This document shows positions 1 to 9,055 of a stretch of 64,000 nucleotides of DNA, in pieces (positions within the stretch are counted from its first letter, which is position 1; every line of letters begins with the position of its first letter). The DNA is from Xanthomonas sacchari (lineage in GTDB: Bacteria; Pseudomonadota; Gammaproteobacteria; Xanthomonadales; Xanthomonadaceae). Made by a program: the position numbers and the translations under genes. Where the stretch lies: positions 1,488,001 through 1,552,000 of the forward strand of contig NZ_CP132343.1 in the NCBI RefSeq assembly GCF_040529065.1, written 5' to 3'. The notes beneath the pieces are model-generated. The model made no database searches. It saw only the letters and a list, made by a program, of their open reading frames with translations, and was not told where the DNA came from.

Positions 1-1475
1 GCAACGGCGACATCGAGACCGCCTTCGACAGCATCACCTACCGCAAGGGCGCCGCGGTGCTGGGCATGTTCGAGCAGTTCGTCGGCGAGGACACCTTCCG
101 CAGCGGCATGCGCGCCTACATCCGTGCGCACCGTTTCGGCAACGCCACCGCCGACGACCTGGTCGATGCCATCGCCGCCGCGGCCGGCAAGGACGAGGAG
201 TTCAAGGCCGCGTTCCGCAGCTTCCTCGACCAGCCCGGGGTGCCCTATCTGCAAGCGCAGCTGCAGCCCGAGGCGGGCGGCGCGGTGCTGCACCTGCACC
301 AGCAGCGCTTCCTGCCGCTGGGCTCGCGCGGCAACGCCGCACAGACCTGGGGCGTGCCGGTGTGCGTCAAGTACGGCACGCGCCAGGGCGTGCGCCGTGC
401 CTGCCAGATGCTGTCTTCCAGCGACGGCCGCCTCACGCTCGCCGGCGCCGATGCGAACAGTTGGGTGATGCCCAACGCCGGCGGCACCGGCTACTACCGC
501 TTCGCCCTGCCCAAGCCGCAACTGGCCGCGCTCGGCCGCCATCTCGATGCGCTCGACGATGCCGAGAAGCTGGCCTATGCCGACGCCATCGACAGCGCGT
601 TCCGCACCGGCGAGGCTGACACCGCGGACGTGATCGCGGCCATGCAGCAGCTGGCGCCGGCCAAGGCCACGGCCGTGGCCACCGCGTTGAACGACCGCAT
701 CGGCTGGATCTGGCGGGTGCTGGCGGGCGACGACGCGCAGCGCGCCAGGCTGCGCCAGGCGACCGAGGCCGCGTTCGGCGCACGCCTGCAGGCGCTGGGC
801 TATCAGCGCCGTGCCGGCGACAGCGACGACGACGTGGCGCTGCGCTCGCACCTGGCCGACCTGCTCGGGGTGACCATGGGCGTGCCGGCGGTGCGGCAGG
901 CGCTGCTGGCCCAGGGCGATGCGGTGCTGGCCGGCAAGGGCGGCGCGCTGGACTTCGCCGCCGCCAACCCGGACCTGCTCGGCACGGCGCTCACCGTGGC
1001 GGTGCAGACGCGTGGTGCGCCGGCCGTGGACGCGTTGATCGCCGCCCTGCGCGGCCATGGCGAACCGGCCCAGCGCAACGCGATGATCGAGGCGCTCGGC
1101 GCCGTTCGCGACCCGCAGCAGCTGCAGAAGGTGCGCGATTTCGCGTTGACCGATGCGATCAAGGTCGGCGAGATGAAAAGCCTGCTGATGGGCGCGCACG
1201 CCGAGCCGGCCACGCATGCCTCGATGTGGCCCTGGTACACCGCCAATTTCGATCGCATCGTGGCGCGCTCCGGGTCCTTTGACGGCGGTCGCCTGCCGGC
1301 GCTGGCCGCCAGCGGTGGCTGCGATGCCGCCGAAGCGGACCGGCTGGAAGCATTCTTCACCCCGCGCCTGAAGGCGCTCAGTGGCGCCGACCGCGGCCTG
1401 GCGCAGACCGCCGAAACCATTCGCCTGTGCAGCGCGCTGCAGGCGCGGCAGCGTGCCGCGTTTCCGCCGCACTGA
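1..1475 (+). CDS. M1 family aminopeptidase, C-terminal part (cut by window start)
   Basis: The reading frame is already open at the window edge, so this is the last 490 or so residues of a larger protein. The visible N-terminal stretch ITYRKGAAVLGMFEQFVG matches the segment after the zinc site in M1 (gluzincin) aminopeptidases, where a Tyr-x-Lys-Gly-Ala block leads into the alpha-helical C-terminal domain. The rest is the long helical ERAP1-like C-terminal domain, rich in Ala and Leu and ending near LCSALQARQR. The HExxH and GAMEN motifs would lie upstream and cannot be checked. Family knowledge predicts removal of N-terminal residues from peptides. An ATG at 57 is internal, because homologous sequence continues before it. 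The identification is fairly secure; substrate preference and location are unknown. Confidence 0.88.
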   Translation, partial: NGDIETAFDSITYRKGAAVLGMFEQFVGEDTFRSGMRAYIRAHRFGNATADDLVDAIAAAAGKDEEFKAAFRSFLDQPGVPYLQAQLQPEAGGAVLHLHQQRFLPLGSRGNAAQTWGVPVCVKYGTRQGVRRACQMLSSSDGRLTLAGADANSWVMPNAGGTGYYRFALPKPQLAALGRHLDALDDAEKLAYADAIDSAFRTGEADTADVIAAMQQLAPAKATAVATALNDRIGWIWRVLAGDDAQRARLRQATEAAFGARLQALGYQRRAGDSDDDVALRSHLADLLGVTMGVPAVRQALLAQGDAVLAGKGGALDFAAANPDLLGTALTVAVQTRGAPAVDALIAALRGHGEPAQRNAMIEALGAVRDPQQLQKVRDFALTDAIKVGEMKSLLMGAHAEPATHASMWPWYTANFDRIVARSGSFDGGRLPALAASGGCDAAEADRLEAFFTPRLKALSGADRGLAQTAETIRLCSALQARQRAAFPPH

Positions 1476-1615
1476 TCGCAGTTGCCAGGCCCCTGCGCCG
1501 CCCGCATGCTACGCGGCACGCACTCGCGCGCCTGGCGCAGGGATGGCGGATCCGGTGGCGGACGACGCTGCCGGGCAACGTTCAGGGGGAACGCATTGAT
1601 CCGAAGCTGCATGAC

Positions 1616-2017
1616 GTGCTGGCCAGAACCAATGTGGCCGAACTGGTCCAACCGGCGTGCGCCGAACAGGTGACGCATCAGCCGGTGCAGCCGGAGCCAG
1701 CGCCGCCACCGCCGCCCAGGTACGCCACCTCCGATCCGTTTCAGTACCACCTGGCCAGCACCGAGATCGTCGGCAAGTTGGCCGAGGGGCGTACGTCGCC
1801 GGCGTTGCGCTTTTTCGGCTGGCTGGTGTTCGGACTGCCGATGGCCTCGTTCGGATTGATGATGCTGCACGCGATCTGGTATGACGCCTCGGCGCATGCC
1901 CTGTATGTGCCGCACACCCTGGGGCAAGCGGTGCGCATGCTGCTGGGGACCGCATCGGCGCTCGCCTTCGTGGTGGCCTATCCGTACTTCACCCGGCGTC
2001 GTGCCGCCAAGGATTGA
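1616..2017 (+). CDS. Small hypothetical membrane protein
   Basis: About 133 residues. A proline-rich stretch near the N-terminus (PVQPEPAPPPPPR) is followed by two hydrophobic segments, one around FFGWLVFGLPMASFGLMMLHAIW and one around GQAVRMLLGTASALAFVVAYPYF, with a basic C-terminus (TRRRAAKD). This looks like a two-span inner-membrane protein. The start is uncertain. The GTG given has no clear ribosome site; an in-frame ATT at 1595 sits 4 bases after an AGGGGGA run and would add seven residues. The open frame extends further upstream only without a conventional start. It lies between the aminopeptidase and the efflux genes on the same strand. I recognise no family. Confidence 0.55.
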   Translation: MLARTNVAELVQPACAEQVTHQPVQPEPAPPPPPRYATSDPFQYHLASTEIVGKLAEGRTSPALRFFGWLVFGLPMASFGLMMLHAIWYDASAHALYVPHTLGQAVRMLLGTASALAFVVAYPYFTRRRAAKD

Positions 2018-2169
2018 GTGAGCGCCCAAGGGCGCGCCACGCGTGCGCTGCGTCTCATCGCGCAGCGCCTCCCCGCGCCGGCAAGGGTCGTCGGTCATGC
2101 CCGAACTGTCTCAACGCCGGTCACGCCGGGCCGTTAGACTGGGCCGAACTCCACGCGTCCGGGATTTCC

Positions 2170-3267
2170 ATGCCGCACCGACCACGCGCCGGCGTCCGCC
2201 TGGTGTATCTCCTGTTGTCGTCGATCGCGCTTGTCGGGTGCGGCAAGCCCGCGGCGCCGGCCAAGGCCAATGCCGCGGTTCCGGTGACGCTGCAGACGGT
2301 GCAGCTGCGCGACTGGAACGACAGCCTGTCCTCGCTGGGCACGGTCAAGGCGCGCGAGTCGGTGACGCTGACCGCCAAGGTCAGCGAGATCGTCGAGCGT
2401 GTGCATTTCGAGAGCGGCCAGGAAGTGGCGGCCGGCGCGCCGCTGGTGACGCTGCGCGGGCAGGGCCAGCAGGCGGCGCTGCGCGAGGCCGAGGCCACCT
2501 ACACCGAGGCCGAGCAACTGTACCGGCGGCAGAGCGAGCTGGTCGGCCGGCAACTGGTGTCGCGCGCGCAACTGGACACGCAACGCGCCCTGCGCGACGC
2601 CGCGCAGGCGCGGGTGCTGCAGATGCGTGCGGAGATCGGCGACCGCAGCGTGCGCGCGCCGTTCGCCGGCGTCCTCGGCCTGCGCCAGGTCAGCCCCGGC
2701 GCACTGCTGACGCCGGACGCGACAATCGCCACGCTCGACGACGTGGCCCAGGTCTATGTGGATTTCCAGGTGCCGGAGGCGGCGCTGTCGACGGTGAAGC
2801 CCGGCGACGTGGTCGGCGGCCGCAGCGTGGCCTACCCGGGGCGCGCCTTCGAAGGCAAGGTCGCCACGGTGGATGCGCGCGTGGACAGCGCCACCCGCGC
2901 GGTCACCGTGCGCGCCGCGTTCGACAACGCCGACCGCGCGCTGCGCCCGGGCATGCTGATGGACGTGCGCCTGTACCGGCCCGCGCGACAGGCGCTGGTG
3001 ATCCCGGAGATCGCGGTGGTGCAGGTGGGACGCGATGCGTTCGTGTACCGGGTCGGTGCCGATGCCACCGTGGCCCGCGCCGACGTGCGCACCGGCACGC
3101 GCCGCGACGGCCTGGTCGAGATCGTGGAGGGCCTGCAGCCCGGCCAGCGCATTGTGGTCGAGGGCACCGGCAAGCTGCGCCCGGGCGTGGCCGTGGTCGA
3201 TGCCGCCGCCGGCGTCGACGGCGGTGGCGCGCGCAGCGGCAGCGCCGCGGCGGACCTGGCGCGATGA
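2170..3267 (+). CDS. RND efflux periplasmic adaptor lipoprotein (MFP/HlyD-like)
   Basis: 365 residues. The N-terminus has a short basic stretch, a hydrophobic core and the lipobox LVGC, predicting lipidation at Cys24 and anchoring in the periplasmic leaflet of the inner membrane. The body follows the usual adaptor order: a lipoyl half-motif (VTLTAKVSEIVERVHFESGQEVAAGAPLVTL), a coiled-coil hairpin around residues 105–150, the second lipoyl half (RAPFAGVLGLRQVSPGALL), a beta-barrel and a membrane-proximal domain. It bridges the inner-membrane pump to an outer-membrane channel. Its stop overlaps the pump start as ATGA, so the two are translationally coupled. No TolC-like gene or TetR regulator is adjacent, so the outer channel and control are probably encoded elsewhere. 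The ATG chosen gives the complete lipoprotein signal. Confidence 0.93.
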   Translation: MPHRPRAGVRLVYLLLSSIALVGCGKPAAPAKANAAVPVTLQTVQLRDWNDSLSSLGTVKARESVTLTAKVSEIVERVHFESGQEVAAGAPLVTLRGQGQQAALREAEATYTEAEQLYRRQSELVGRQLVSRAQLDTQRALRDAAQARVLQMRAEIGDRSVRAPFAGVLGLRQVSPGALLTPDATIATLDDVAQVYVDFQVPEAALSTVKPGDVVGGRSVAYPGRAFEGKVATVDARVDSATRAVTVRAAFDNADRALRPGMLMDVRLYRPARQALVIPEIAVVQVGRDAFVYRVGADATVARADVRTGTRRDGLVEIVEGLQPGQRIVVEGTGKLRPGVAVVDAAAGVDGGGARSGSAAADLAR

Positions 3268-6200
3268 AGCTGTCCGACGTTTCCATCACCCGGCCGGTAT
3301 TCGCCGCGGTGATGAGCCTGTTGCTGGTGGTGCTGGGGGTGATGGCGTACAGCCGGCTGACCCTGCGCGAATTGCCGGCGATCGATCCGCCGATCGTGTC
3401 GGTGGATGTGCGCTATCCCGGCGCCTCGGCGGCGGTGGTGGAAAGCCGCATCACCCAGGTGCTGGAAGACGCGCTGGCCGGCATCGAAGGCATCGAGACG
3501 ATCCAGGCGCGCAGTTCCAACGGCGTGGCCGACATCAGCCTGGAGTTCCGCGCCACCCGCGACATCGAGGCCGCCGCCAACGACGTGCGCGATGCGGTCA
3601 GCCGCGTGCTCGACCGCCTGCCCGACGAGGCCGACGCGCCGGAGATCGCCAAGGTCGAGTCCGATGCCGACGCCATCCTGTGGCTCAACATGAGCTCCAG
3701 CACGATGGACGCGCTGCAGCTGTCCGATTACGCCGAGCGCTACGTGGTGGATCGCCTGTCCAGCATCGACGGCGTGGCGCAGGTGATGCTGGGCGGGCGG
3801 CAGCGCTACGCCATGCGGATCTGGCTGGACCGCGACCAGTTGGCCGCGCGCGCGCTCACCGTGGCCGACGTCGAGAACGCCCTGGCCCGCGAGAACGTGG
3901 AACTGCCGGCCGGCCGCCTGGAATCGGCCGATCGCGACTTCACCCTGCGCGTAGAGCGCAACTACCGCACTCCCGCGGACTTCGCCGCCATTCCGCTGGG
4001 CAAGGGCCGCGACGGCTACGTGGTGCGACTGGGCGACGTGGCCAAGGTGGAACTGGCCTCGGCCGAGCGCCGCGCCTACTTCCGCAGCAACGGCGTGCCC
4101 AACGTCGGCCTGGGCATCGTCAAGACCTCCACCGCCAACAGCCTGGACGTGGCCCGCGCCGCACGCGCAGCCGCGCAGCAGATCCAGCAGACCCTGCCCA
4201 AGGGCACGCAGATCTTCGTCGCCTTCGATTCCACCGTGTTCATCGATGCCTCGGTGGAGCGCGTCTACCACACCCTGATCGAGGCGGTGGTGCTGGTGCT
4301 GGTGGTGATCTGGCTGTTCCTGGGCAGCTTGCGCGCGGCGCTGATTCCGGCGGTGACGGTGCCGGTGTGCCTGGTGGCCGCGTTCATCGCGCTGTATGCG
4401 TTCGGCTTCTCGATCAACCTGCTGACCCTGCTCGCCTTGGTGCTGTGCATCGGCCTGGTGGTGGACGATGCGATCGTGGTGGTGGAGAACATTCAGCGCC
4501 GCGTCGATCTGGGCGAACCGGCGCTGGTGGCGGCGCGGCGCGGCACCGCGCAGGTCGCCTTCGCGGTGATCGCCACCACCGCGGTGCTGGTGGCGGTGTT
4601 CCTGCCGGTCGGCTTCCTCGAAGGCAACACCGGGCGCCTGTTCCGTGAACTGGCGGTGGCGCTGGCCGCGGCGGTGGCGATCTCCGCCTTCGTCGCGCTG
4701 ACCCTGACCCCGATGATGTCGTCCAAGCTGCTCAAGGCGCACGCGCGCGAGCAGCCCAACCGCGTGCATGGCTGGGTCGAGGCGCGGCTGCAGGGGCTGA
4801 GCGCGCGCTACCGGCGCGTGCTCGAGCGCCATGTCGGCCGCGCCTGGCTGTTCGGCGCGCTGCTGCTGGCCGCGCTGGCGGCCAGTGCGCTGCTGGCGCG
4901 GATGATTCCCTCGGAACTGGCACCGGCCGAGGACCGCGGCTCGTTCCAGGTGATGATCGATGCGCCGGAAGGCGCCGGCTTCGACTACACCGTGGGGCAG
5001 ATGCACCAGGTCGAGGCCATCCTCGACCGCCACCGCGGCGACGGCCAGCCGATCGCGCGCGCCAATCCGCGCGTGCCCGGCAGTTTCGGTGCCAGCGAGG
5101 AGATGCACACCGGCCGGGTCAGCGTGTTCCTGCGCGACTGGAGCGAGCGCGACGTGGCCACCGCCGACGTCGCCGCCCAGTTGCAGGACGAACTGCGCGC
5201 GCTGCCTGGCGTGCGGGCGCGCACTCAGGTCGGCGGCGGCCTGGTCAACAGCCGCGGGCAGCCGTTCCAGATCGTGCTTGGCGGCCCCGACTACGCCGAG
5301 ATCGCGCAATGGCGCGACCGCCTGCTCGCGCGCATCGCCGACAACCCCGGCCTGGTCGGGGCGGACTCGGACTACAAGGAAACCCGGCCGCAGATGCGCG
5401 TGGAGATCGACCGCCAGCGCGCGGCCGACCTCGGCGTGCCGGTGACCGAGATCGGCCGCGCGCTGGAGACGCTGATGGGCTCGCGCCAGGTCACCACCTT
5501 CGTCGACAACGGCGAGGAGTACGACGTGATGCTGCAGGCCAGTCGCGACGGCCGCGCCAATCCCGACGACCTGGCGGCGATCCGGGTGCGCGCCGACAAC
5601 GGCCAGCTGATCCCGCTGTCGAACCTGGTGACCCTGCGCGAAGTCGCCGAGCCGGGCAACCTGCATCGCTTCAATCGCCTGCGTGCGATCACCATCAACG
5701 CCGGCCTGGCCCCGGGCTATCCGCTCGGCGAGGCGATCGCCTGGGCGCAGCAGGTGGCGCGCGAGGAACTGCCCGACTACGCGCAGCTCGACTGGAAGGG
5801 CGAATCGCGCGAGTACCAGAAGGCCGGCGGCGCGGTGCTGCTGACCTTCGCCCTGGCGCTGCTGATCGTGTACCTGGTGCTGGCGGCGCAGTTCGAGAGC
5901 TTCATCCACCCGCTGGTGATCATGCTGACCGTGCCCCTGGGCGTGCTCGGCGCGCTGATCGGCCTGGCGATCAGCGGCGGCACCCTCAACCTGTTCAGCC
6001 AGATCGGCATCGTCATGCTGGTCGGGTTGGCGGCCAAGAACGGCATCCTGATCGTCGAGTTCGCCAACCAGTTGCGCGATGCCGGGCGCAGCGTGCGAGA
6101 GGCCATCGTCGAAGCGGCGGCGGTGCGCCTGCGCCCGATCCTGATGACCTCGCTGGCCACCGTGGTCGGCGCCATCCCCCTGGTGGTCGCCGGCGGCCCC

Positions 6201-6389
6201 GGGTCGGCCAGCCGCGCCACCATCGGCATCGTGGTGATCTTCGGCGTGTCGGTGTCCACGCTGCTGTCGCTGTTCGTGGTGCCGGCGTTCTATGCGCTGC
6301 TGGCGCCGTACACACGGTCGCCGGATGCGGTGCAGCAGCGCCTGCAGCAACTGGAGGCGCAGACGCCGTCGGTCGGCGGCCACGCCTGA
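3264..6389 (+). CDS. RND multidrug efflux permease (HAE1 type)
   Basis: 1041 residues, the normal size for AcrB/MexB-type pumps. It begins MKLSDVSITRPVFAAVMSLLLVVLGV, the typical first transmembrane helix after the cytoplasmic ITRP motif. The fourth-helix proton-relay motif GLVVDDAIVVVENIQRR is present with both aspartates. The two large periplasmic loops and the second helix bundle (from about GGAVLLTFALALLIVYLVLAAQF onward) are intact, and LVGLAAKNGILIVEFANQLR is the matching second-half motif. It uses the proton gradient to export hydrophobic or amphiphilic compounds; substrate cannot be read from sequence. It is coupled to the adaptor by a 4-base overlap. A very long antisense frame over this gene is a codon-bias shadow. 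Confidence 0.95.
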   Translation: MKLSDVSITRPVFAAVMSLLLVVLGVMAYSRLTLRELPAIDPPIVSVDVRYPGASAAVVESRITQVLEDALAGIEGIETIQARSSNGVADISLEFRATRDIEAAANDVRDAVSRVLDRLPDEADAPEIAKVESDADAILWLNMSSSTMDALQLSDYAERYVVDRLSSIDGVAQVMLGGRQRYAMRIWLDRDQLAARALTVADVENALARENVELPAGRLESADRDFTLRVERNYRTPADFAAIPLGKGRDGYVVRLGDVAKVELASAERRAYFRSNGVPNVGLGIVKTSTANSLDVARAARAAAQQIQQTLPKGTQIFVAFDSTVFIDASVERVYHTLIEAVVLVLVVIWLFLGSLRAALIPAVTVPVCLVAAFIALYAFGFSINLLTLLALVLCIGLVVDDAIVVVENIQRRVDLGEPALVAARRGTAQVAFAVIATTAVLVAVFLPVGFLEGNTGRLFRELAVALAAAVAISAFVALTLTPMMSSKLLKAHAREQPNRVHGWVEARLQGLSARYRRVLERHVGRAWLFGALLLAALAASALLARMIPSELAPAEDRGSFQVMIDAPEGAGFDYTVGQMHQVEAILDRHRGDGQPIARANPRVPGSFGASEEMHTGRVSVFLRDWSERDVATADVAAQLQDELRALPGVRARTQVGGGLVNSRGQPFQIVLGGPDYAEIAQWRDRLLARIADNPGLVGADSDYKETRPQMRVEIDRQRAADLGVPVTEIGRALETLMGSRQVTTFVDNGEEYDVMLQASRDGRANPDDLAAIRVRADNGQLIPLSNLVTLREVAEPGNLHRFNRLRAITINAGLAPGYPLGEAIAWAQQVAREELPDYAQLDWKGESREYQKAGGAVLLTFALALLIVYLVLAAQFESFIHPLVIMLTVPLGVLGALIGLAISGGTLNLFSQIGIVMLVGLAAKNGILIVEFANQLRDAGRSVREAIVEAAAVRLRPILMTSLATVVGAIPLVVAGGPGSASRATIGIVVIFGVSVSTLLSLFVVPAFYALLAPYTRSPDAVQQRLQQLEAQTPSVGGHA

Positions 6390-6414
6390 GCGGGAGCGCT
6401 CGGGCCGGCTTGCT

Positions 6415-7536
6415 TCAGGCCGGATCGACCCGCGACGACGCCAGCGGCCGCGGCGCGCAGCGCGGCTGCTGTAGCAGGTGCACGAACTGCGCGGCGATCA
6501 CCGCGCCGCCGAAATGGCGTTGCACGAAGTCGCGCCCGGCCTGGCCCATGCGCTGGCGGCGTTCGCTGTCGCACAGGCGCAGGATCGCGTCGCGCCAGTC
6601 AGCGATGTCCCCGGGCGTGAGCAGTTCGCCGCTGACGCCGGGGTCCAGCGTCTCCGCGGTGCCGCCGACGTGGCTGGCCAGCACCGGCACGCCGCTGGCC
6701 TGCGCTTCCACCGAGACCCGGCCGAAGGTTTCCGGCGCCAGCGACGGAAACGCCAGCATCGACATCGCGTTGTAGTACGGGGTGGTGTCGTTGACCCAGC
6801 CGACGAAGCGGTGGCGTTCGCCGTGCGGCTGCGCCGCGGCCTGCGCCTGCAGTTGCGCCGCGTCCGGGCCGTCGCCCAGCCACAGGCAGTGCAGGCGCGG
6901 TTCCTGCGCCATCGCCGCTCCTGCAGCCCCCAGCAACGGGAAAATGCCCTTTCCGGCATGCATGCGCCCGCTGTAGCCAAGCACGATCGCATCCTCGGGC
7001 AAGCCCTGCGCGGCGCGGATGGCACGGCCACGTTCCGGATCCGGGCGCAGCCGCTCCATGGTCACCGGGTTGTACAGCACCTGCACCAGCGCCTCGGGCA
7101 CGCCGCGCTCCAGGTAGGCCTGGCGCGCGTAGTGCGACACCGCGAAGAAGCGCGCGGCCAGGCGCGGGATCGCATAGCCGGACAGCGCGCTCATCGCCGG
7201 GGTGCGGTGACGGAACAGCGCCACGGGGATGCCCAGCGCACGTCCGGCCAGCAGCAGCGGCCAGTATTCCTTGCCGAAGTTGCCGACCAGCCAGTCCGGC
7301 CGGCTGCGCCGCGCCACCCGCAGCAACGGCCCGTAGCCGTCCGGGTCCAGCACGTTGCGGAAGTGCCCGACATGCACGGTGATGCCGCTGCGGCGCAACT
7401 CGTCGGCGATCAGGCCGCCTTCGCAGGCGATGACCTCGACCTGGTGGCCGACGCCGGCCAGCGCCTGCGCCAGCGCCACGAAATGCGTGGCCGCGCCGGT
7501 GTTTTCGGGATTGGTGCCGACGAACAGGAATTTCAT
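6415..7536 (-). CDS. Glycosyltransferase family 4 protein
   Basis: 373 residues starting MKFLFVGTNPENTGAATHFVALAQALAGVGHQVEVIACEGG, a GT-B N-terminal Rossmann domain with acceptor-binding loops. The C-terminal donor domain carries YSGRMHAGKGIFPLL and the GT4 E-x7-E motif (ETFGRVSVE) followed by GVPVLASHVGG. It would transfer a sugar from a nucleotide donor to a growing glycan, probably at the cytoplasmic membrane face. The start overlaps the stop of the polysaccharide deacetylase gene by 4 bases (ATGA), so the two are made together. This suggests a small lipopolysaccharide or exopolysaccharide modification unit. Sugar and acceptor are unknown. The longer open frame upstream belongs to the neighbouring gene in another frame. 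Confidence 0.9.
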   Translation of the reverse strand: MKFLFVGTNPENTGAATHFVALAQALAGVGHQVEVIACEGGLIADELRRSGITVHVGHFRNVLDPDGYGPLLRVARRSRPDWLVGNFGKEYWPLLLAGRALGIPVALFRHRTPAMSALSGYAIPRLAARFFAVSHYARQAYLERGVPEALVQVLYNPVTMERLRPDPERGRAIRAAQGLPEDAIVLGYSGRMHAGKGIFPLLGAAGAAMAQEPRLHCLWLGDGPDAAQLQAQAAAQPHGERHRFVGWVNDTTPYYNAMSMLAFPSLAPETFGRVSVEAQASGVPVLASHVGGTAETLDPGVSGELLTPGDIADWRDAILRLCDSERRQRMGQAGRDFVQRHFGGAVIAAQFVHLLQQPRCAPRPLASSRVDPA

Positions 7537-8276
7537 CCGCGCCGGTCCTCGTAGGCGGTGAAGGCGCGCAGCGCGAACTGCGGCAGCAGGTGGTGGCGCG
7601 CGACCTGGATGCGCGGATAGCGCATCGGGTCCGAGCCGGCCGGGGCGCGGCCGCGGCGGGTGCTGGTGGCGGCGGTGTAGCCGGCCTCGCGCACCACGTC
7701 GGCGACGCGGTCGTCGACATCGCCGTAGGGGTAGCAGAACTGCGGCACCGCCTCGCCGAGCAGGTCCTCCAGTTCGCGCTTGCAGCCGCCGATCTCCTCG
7801 CGCAGCGCCGCATCGCTGCAGCCGGTCAGGTGCGGGTGCGAGCGGGTATGCGCGCCGATCTCCATGCCGCCGGCGCGCCACTGGCGCAGCTCGGCGAGGT
7901 TCATCAGCGGCTTTTCGATGCCCAGCTTCTGCGCATCCCACACGTTGTGGCGGCCGATGCAGCCGCTGACCATGTACACGGTGGCGGTGAAGCCCAGCCG
8001 CTGCAGCACCGGCAGCGCCGCGTGCAGGTTGTCCAGGTAGCCGTCGTCCAGGGTGACAACCGCGACCTTGCCCTGGCGCTCGCCGCGCAGGTACGGCATG
8101 GCGTCGGACATGGACACGCCGCGGTAGCCCAGCCGCTGCAGCAGGCGCATCTGCCGGGCGAAGCGGCCCGGGCTCACGTACAGGCTGCGGTACACCTGCA
8201 GGTGGCGCGGCGCCTCGGCCACGTTGTGGTACATGAAGATTGGAATGCGGGCCGTGGCGGCGGTGTCGGAGGGCAT
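7533..8276 (-). CDS. Polysaccharide deacetylase (NodB homology, CE4 type)
   Basis: 247 residues. IPIFMYHNVAE near the N-terminus, VVTLDDGYLDN (metal and catalytic Asp pair), and GAHTRSHPHLTG (His-x3-His metal ligands) are the standard NodB-fold motifs in order, followed by FCYPYGDVDDRV. The family removes N- or O-acetyl groups from polysaccharides with a divalent metal. There is no signal peptide, so the enzyme is probably cytoplasmic or membrane-associated and may act on a lipid-linked or nucleotide-linked precursor. The stop codon overlaps the start of the glycosyltransferase, making a two-gene operon. Similar pairs occur in surface-glycan loci; the exact glycan is an inference I cannot make. 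Confidence 0.92.
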   Translation of the reverse strand: MPSDTAATARIPIFMYHNVAEAPRHLQVYRSLYVSPGRFARQMRLLQRLGYRGVSMSDAMPYLRGERQGKVAVVTLDDGYLDNLHAALPVLQRLGFTATVYMVSGCIGRHNVWDAQKLGIEKPLMNLAELRQWRAGGMEIGAHTRSHPHLTGCSDAALREEIGGCKRELEDLLGEAVPQFCYPYGDVDDRVADVVREAGYTAATSTRRGRAPAGSDPMRYPRIQVARHHLLPQFALRAFTAYEDRRG

Positions 8277-8442
8277 CGGGAACGGCTCTTGGGACGGAAG
8301 GGCGAGGTGCGGCGCGGGAGTCTACCGGCGCTGGCTTTCGCTGGTCTGTCGGGTAAAACCCTCAGCCGTAGACGCTTGCGCGACCCGGCGGACGGCCCGG
8401 CCGGCGGCTATGCTGGGCGTCCCGTTGCCGCAGGAGCCGCCG

Positions 8443-9000
8443 ATGTCCGAGACCGCCGTGGCCGGCCGCTGGCACGACCTGCGGCTGCAACTGGACGGGA
8501 TCGCGCTGCGTCGCTGGCGCGCCAGCGACCTGGACGCATTGGTCCGCCACGCCGACGACGCCCAGGTGGCGCGCGGGCTCAGCCGGCGTTTTCCGCATCC
8601 CTACACGCGCGCCGACGGCGCCGCGTTTCTGGACGGGCAGGTCATCGACCTGCGCGACCCGGTGCTGGCGATCGAGATCGGCGGCGAGGCCTGCGGCGGC
8701 ATCGGCCTGCACGCCGCGGCGCAGCCGGCGCCTGGGCTGGCCGAGCTCGGCTACTGGCTCGGCAGTGCGCATTGGGGTCAGGGGCGGATGACCCGCATCG
8801 TCGCCGCCTACCTGGATTGGGCGGTGCCGGCGCTAGGCCTGCAGCGGATCGAGGCGCTGACGCTGCCGGACAATCACGGCTCGGCGCGGGTGCTGCAGAA
8901 GAACGGTTTCGCCGAGATCGGCGTGCGTCCTGAGGTCTCGGTACGCGACGGGCAACGACGCGCGCTGCGGCTGTTCGCGCGCAGTTGGCCCGGCGCCTGA
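8443..9000 (+). CDS. GNAT family N-acetyltransferase (RimJ/RimL-like)
   Basis: 185 residues. The N-terminal part LDGIALRRWRASDLDALVRHADDAQVARGLSRRFPHPYTRADG is the usual RimL-type beginning. ELGYWLGSAHWGQGRMTRIVAAYLDWA contains the acetyl-CoA binding loop (xGQGxx), and LTLPDNHGSARVLQKNGFAEIG is the C-terminal motif. It should transfer acetyl from acetyl-CoA to an amine, either a protein N-terminus or a small molecule. The start is supported by CAGGAG about 6 bases upstream. It is followed by a strong hairpin and converges with the secreted-protein gene. The natural acceptor is unknown. Confidence 0.9.
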   Translation: MSETAVAGRWHDLRLQLDGIALRRWRASDLDALVRHADDAQVARGLSRRFPHPYTRADGAAFLDGQVIDLRDPVLAIEIGGEACGGIGLHAAAQPAPGLAELGYWLGSAHWGQGRMTRIVAAYLDWAVPALGLQRIEALTLPDNHGSARVLQKNGFAEIGVRPEVSVRDGQRRALRLFARSWPGA

Positions 9001-9001
9001 G

Positions 9002-9034
9002 CCGCGTCGCTGCCACGGTCGGGCAGCGACGCGG
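9002..9034. terminator. Strong hairpin between convergent genes
   Basis: A perfect 13-bp stem (9002–9014 with 9022–9034) and 7-base loop lies between the stop of the acetyltransferase gene and the stop of the convergent secreted-protein gene. There is no U-tract on either side, so it may be a bidirectional or factor-assisted stop. Confidence 0.6.
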
Positions 9035-9055
9035 GGCTCAGGCGATCATGCGGCC

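Noticed and set aside
2832-6383. 1183-residue open frame antisense to the RND pump
   Set aside because: It follows from high-GC codon bias; it is rich in Arg, Gln and His with no domain, and the plus-strand pump is certain.
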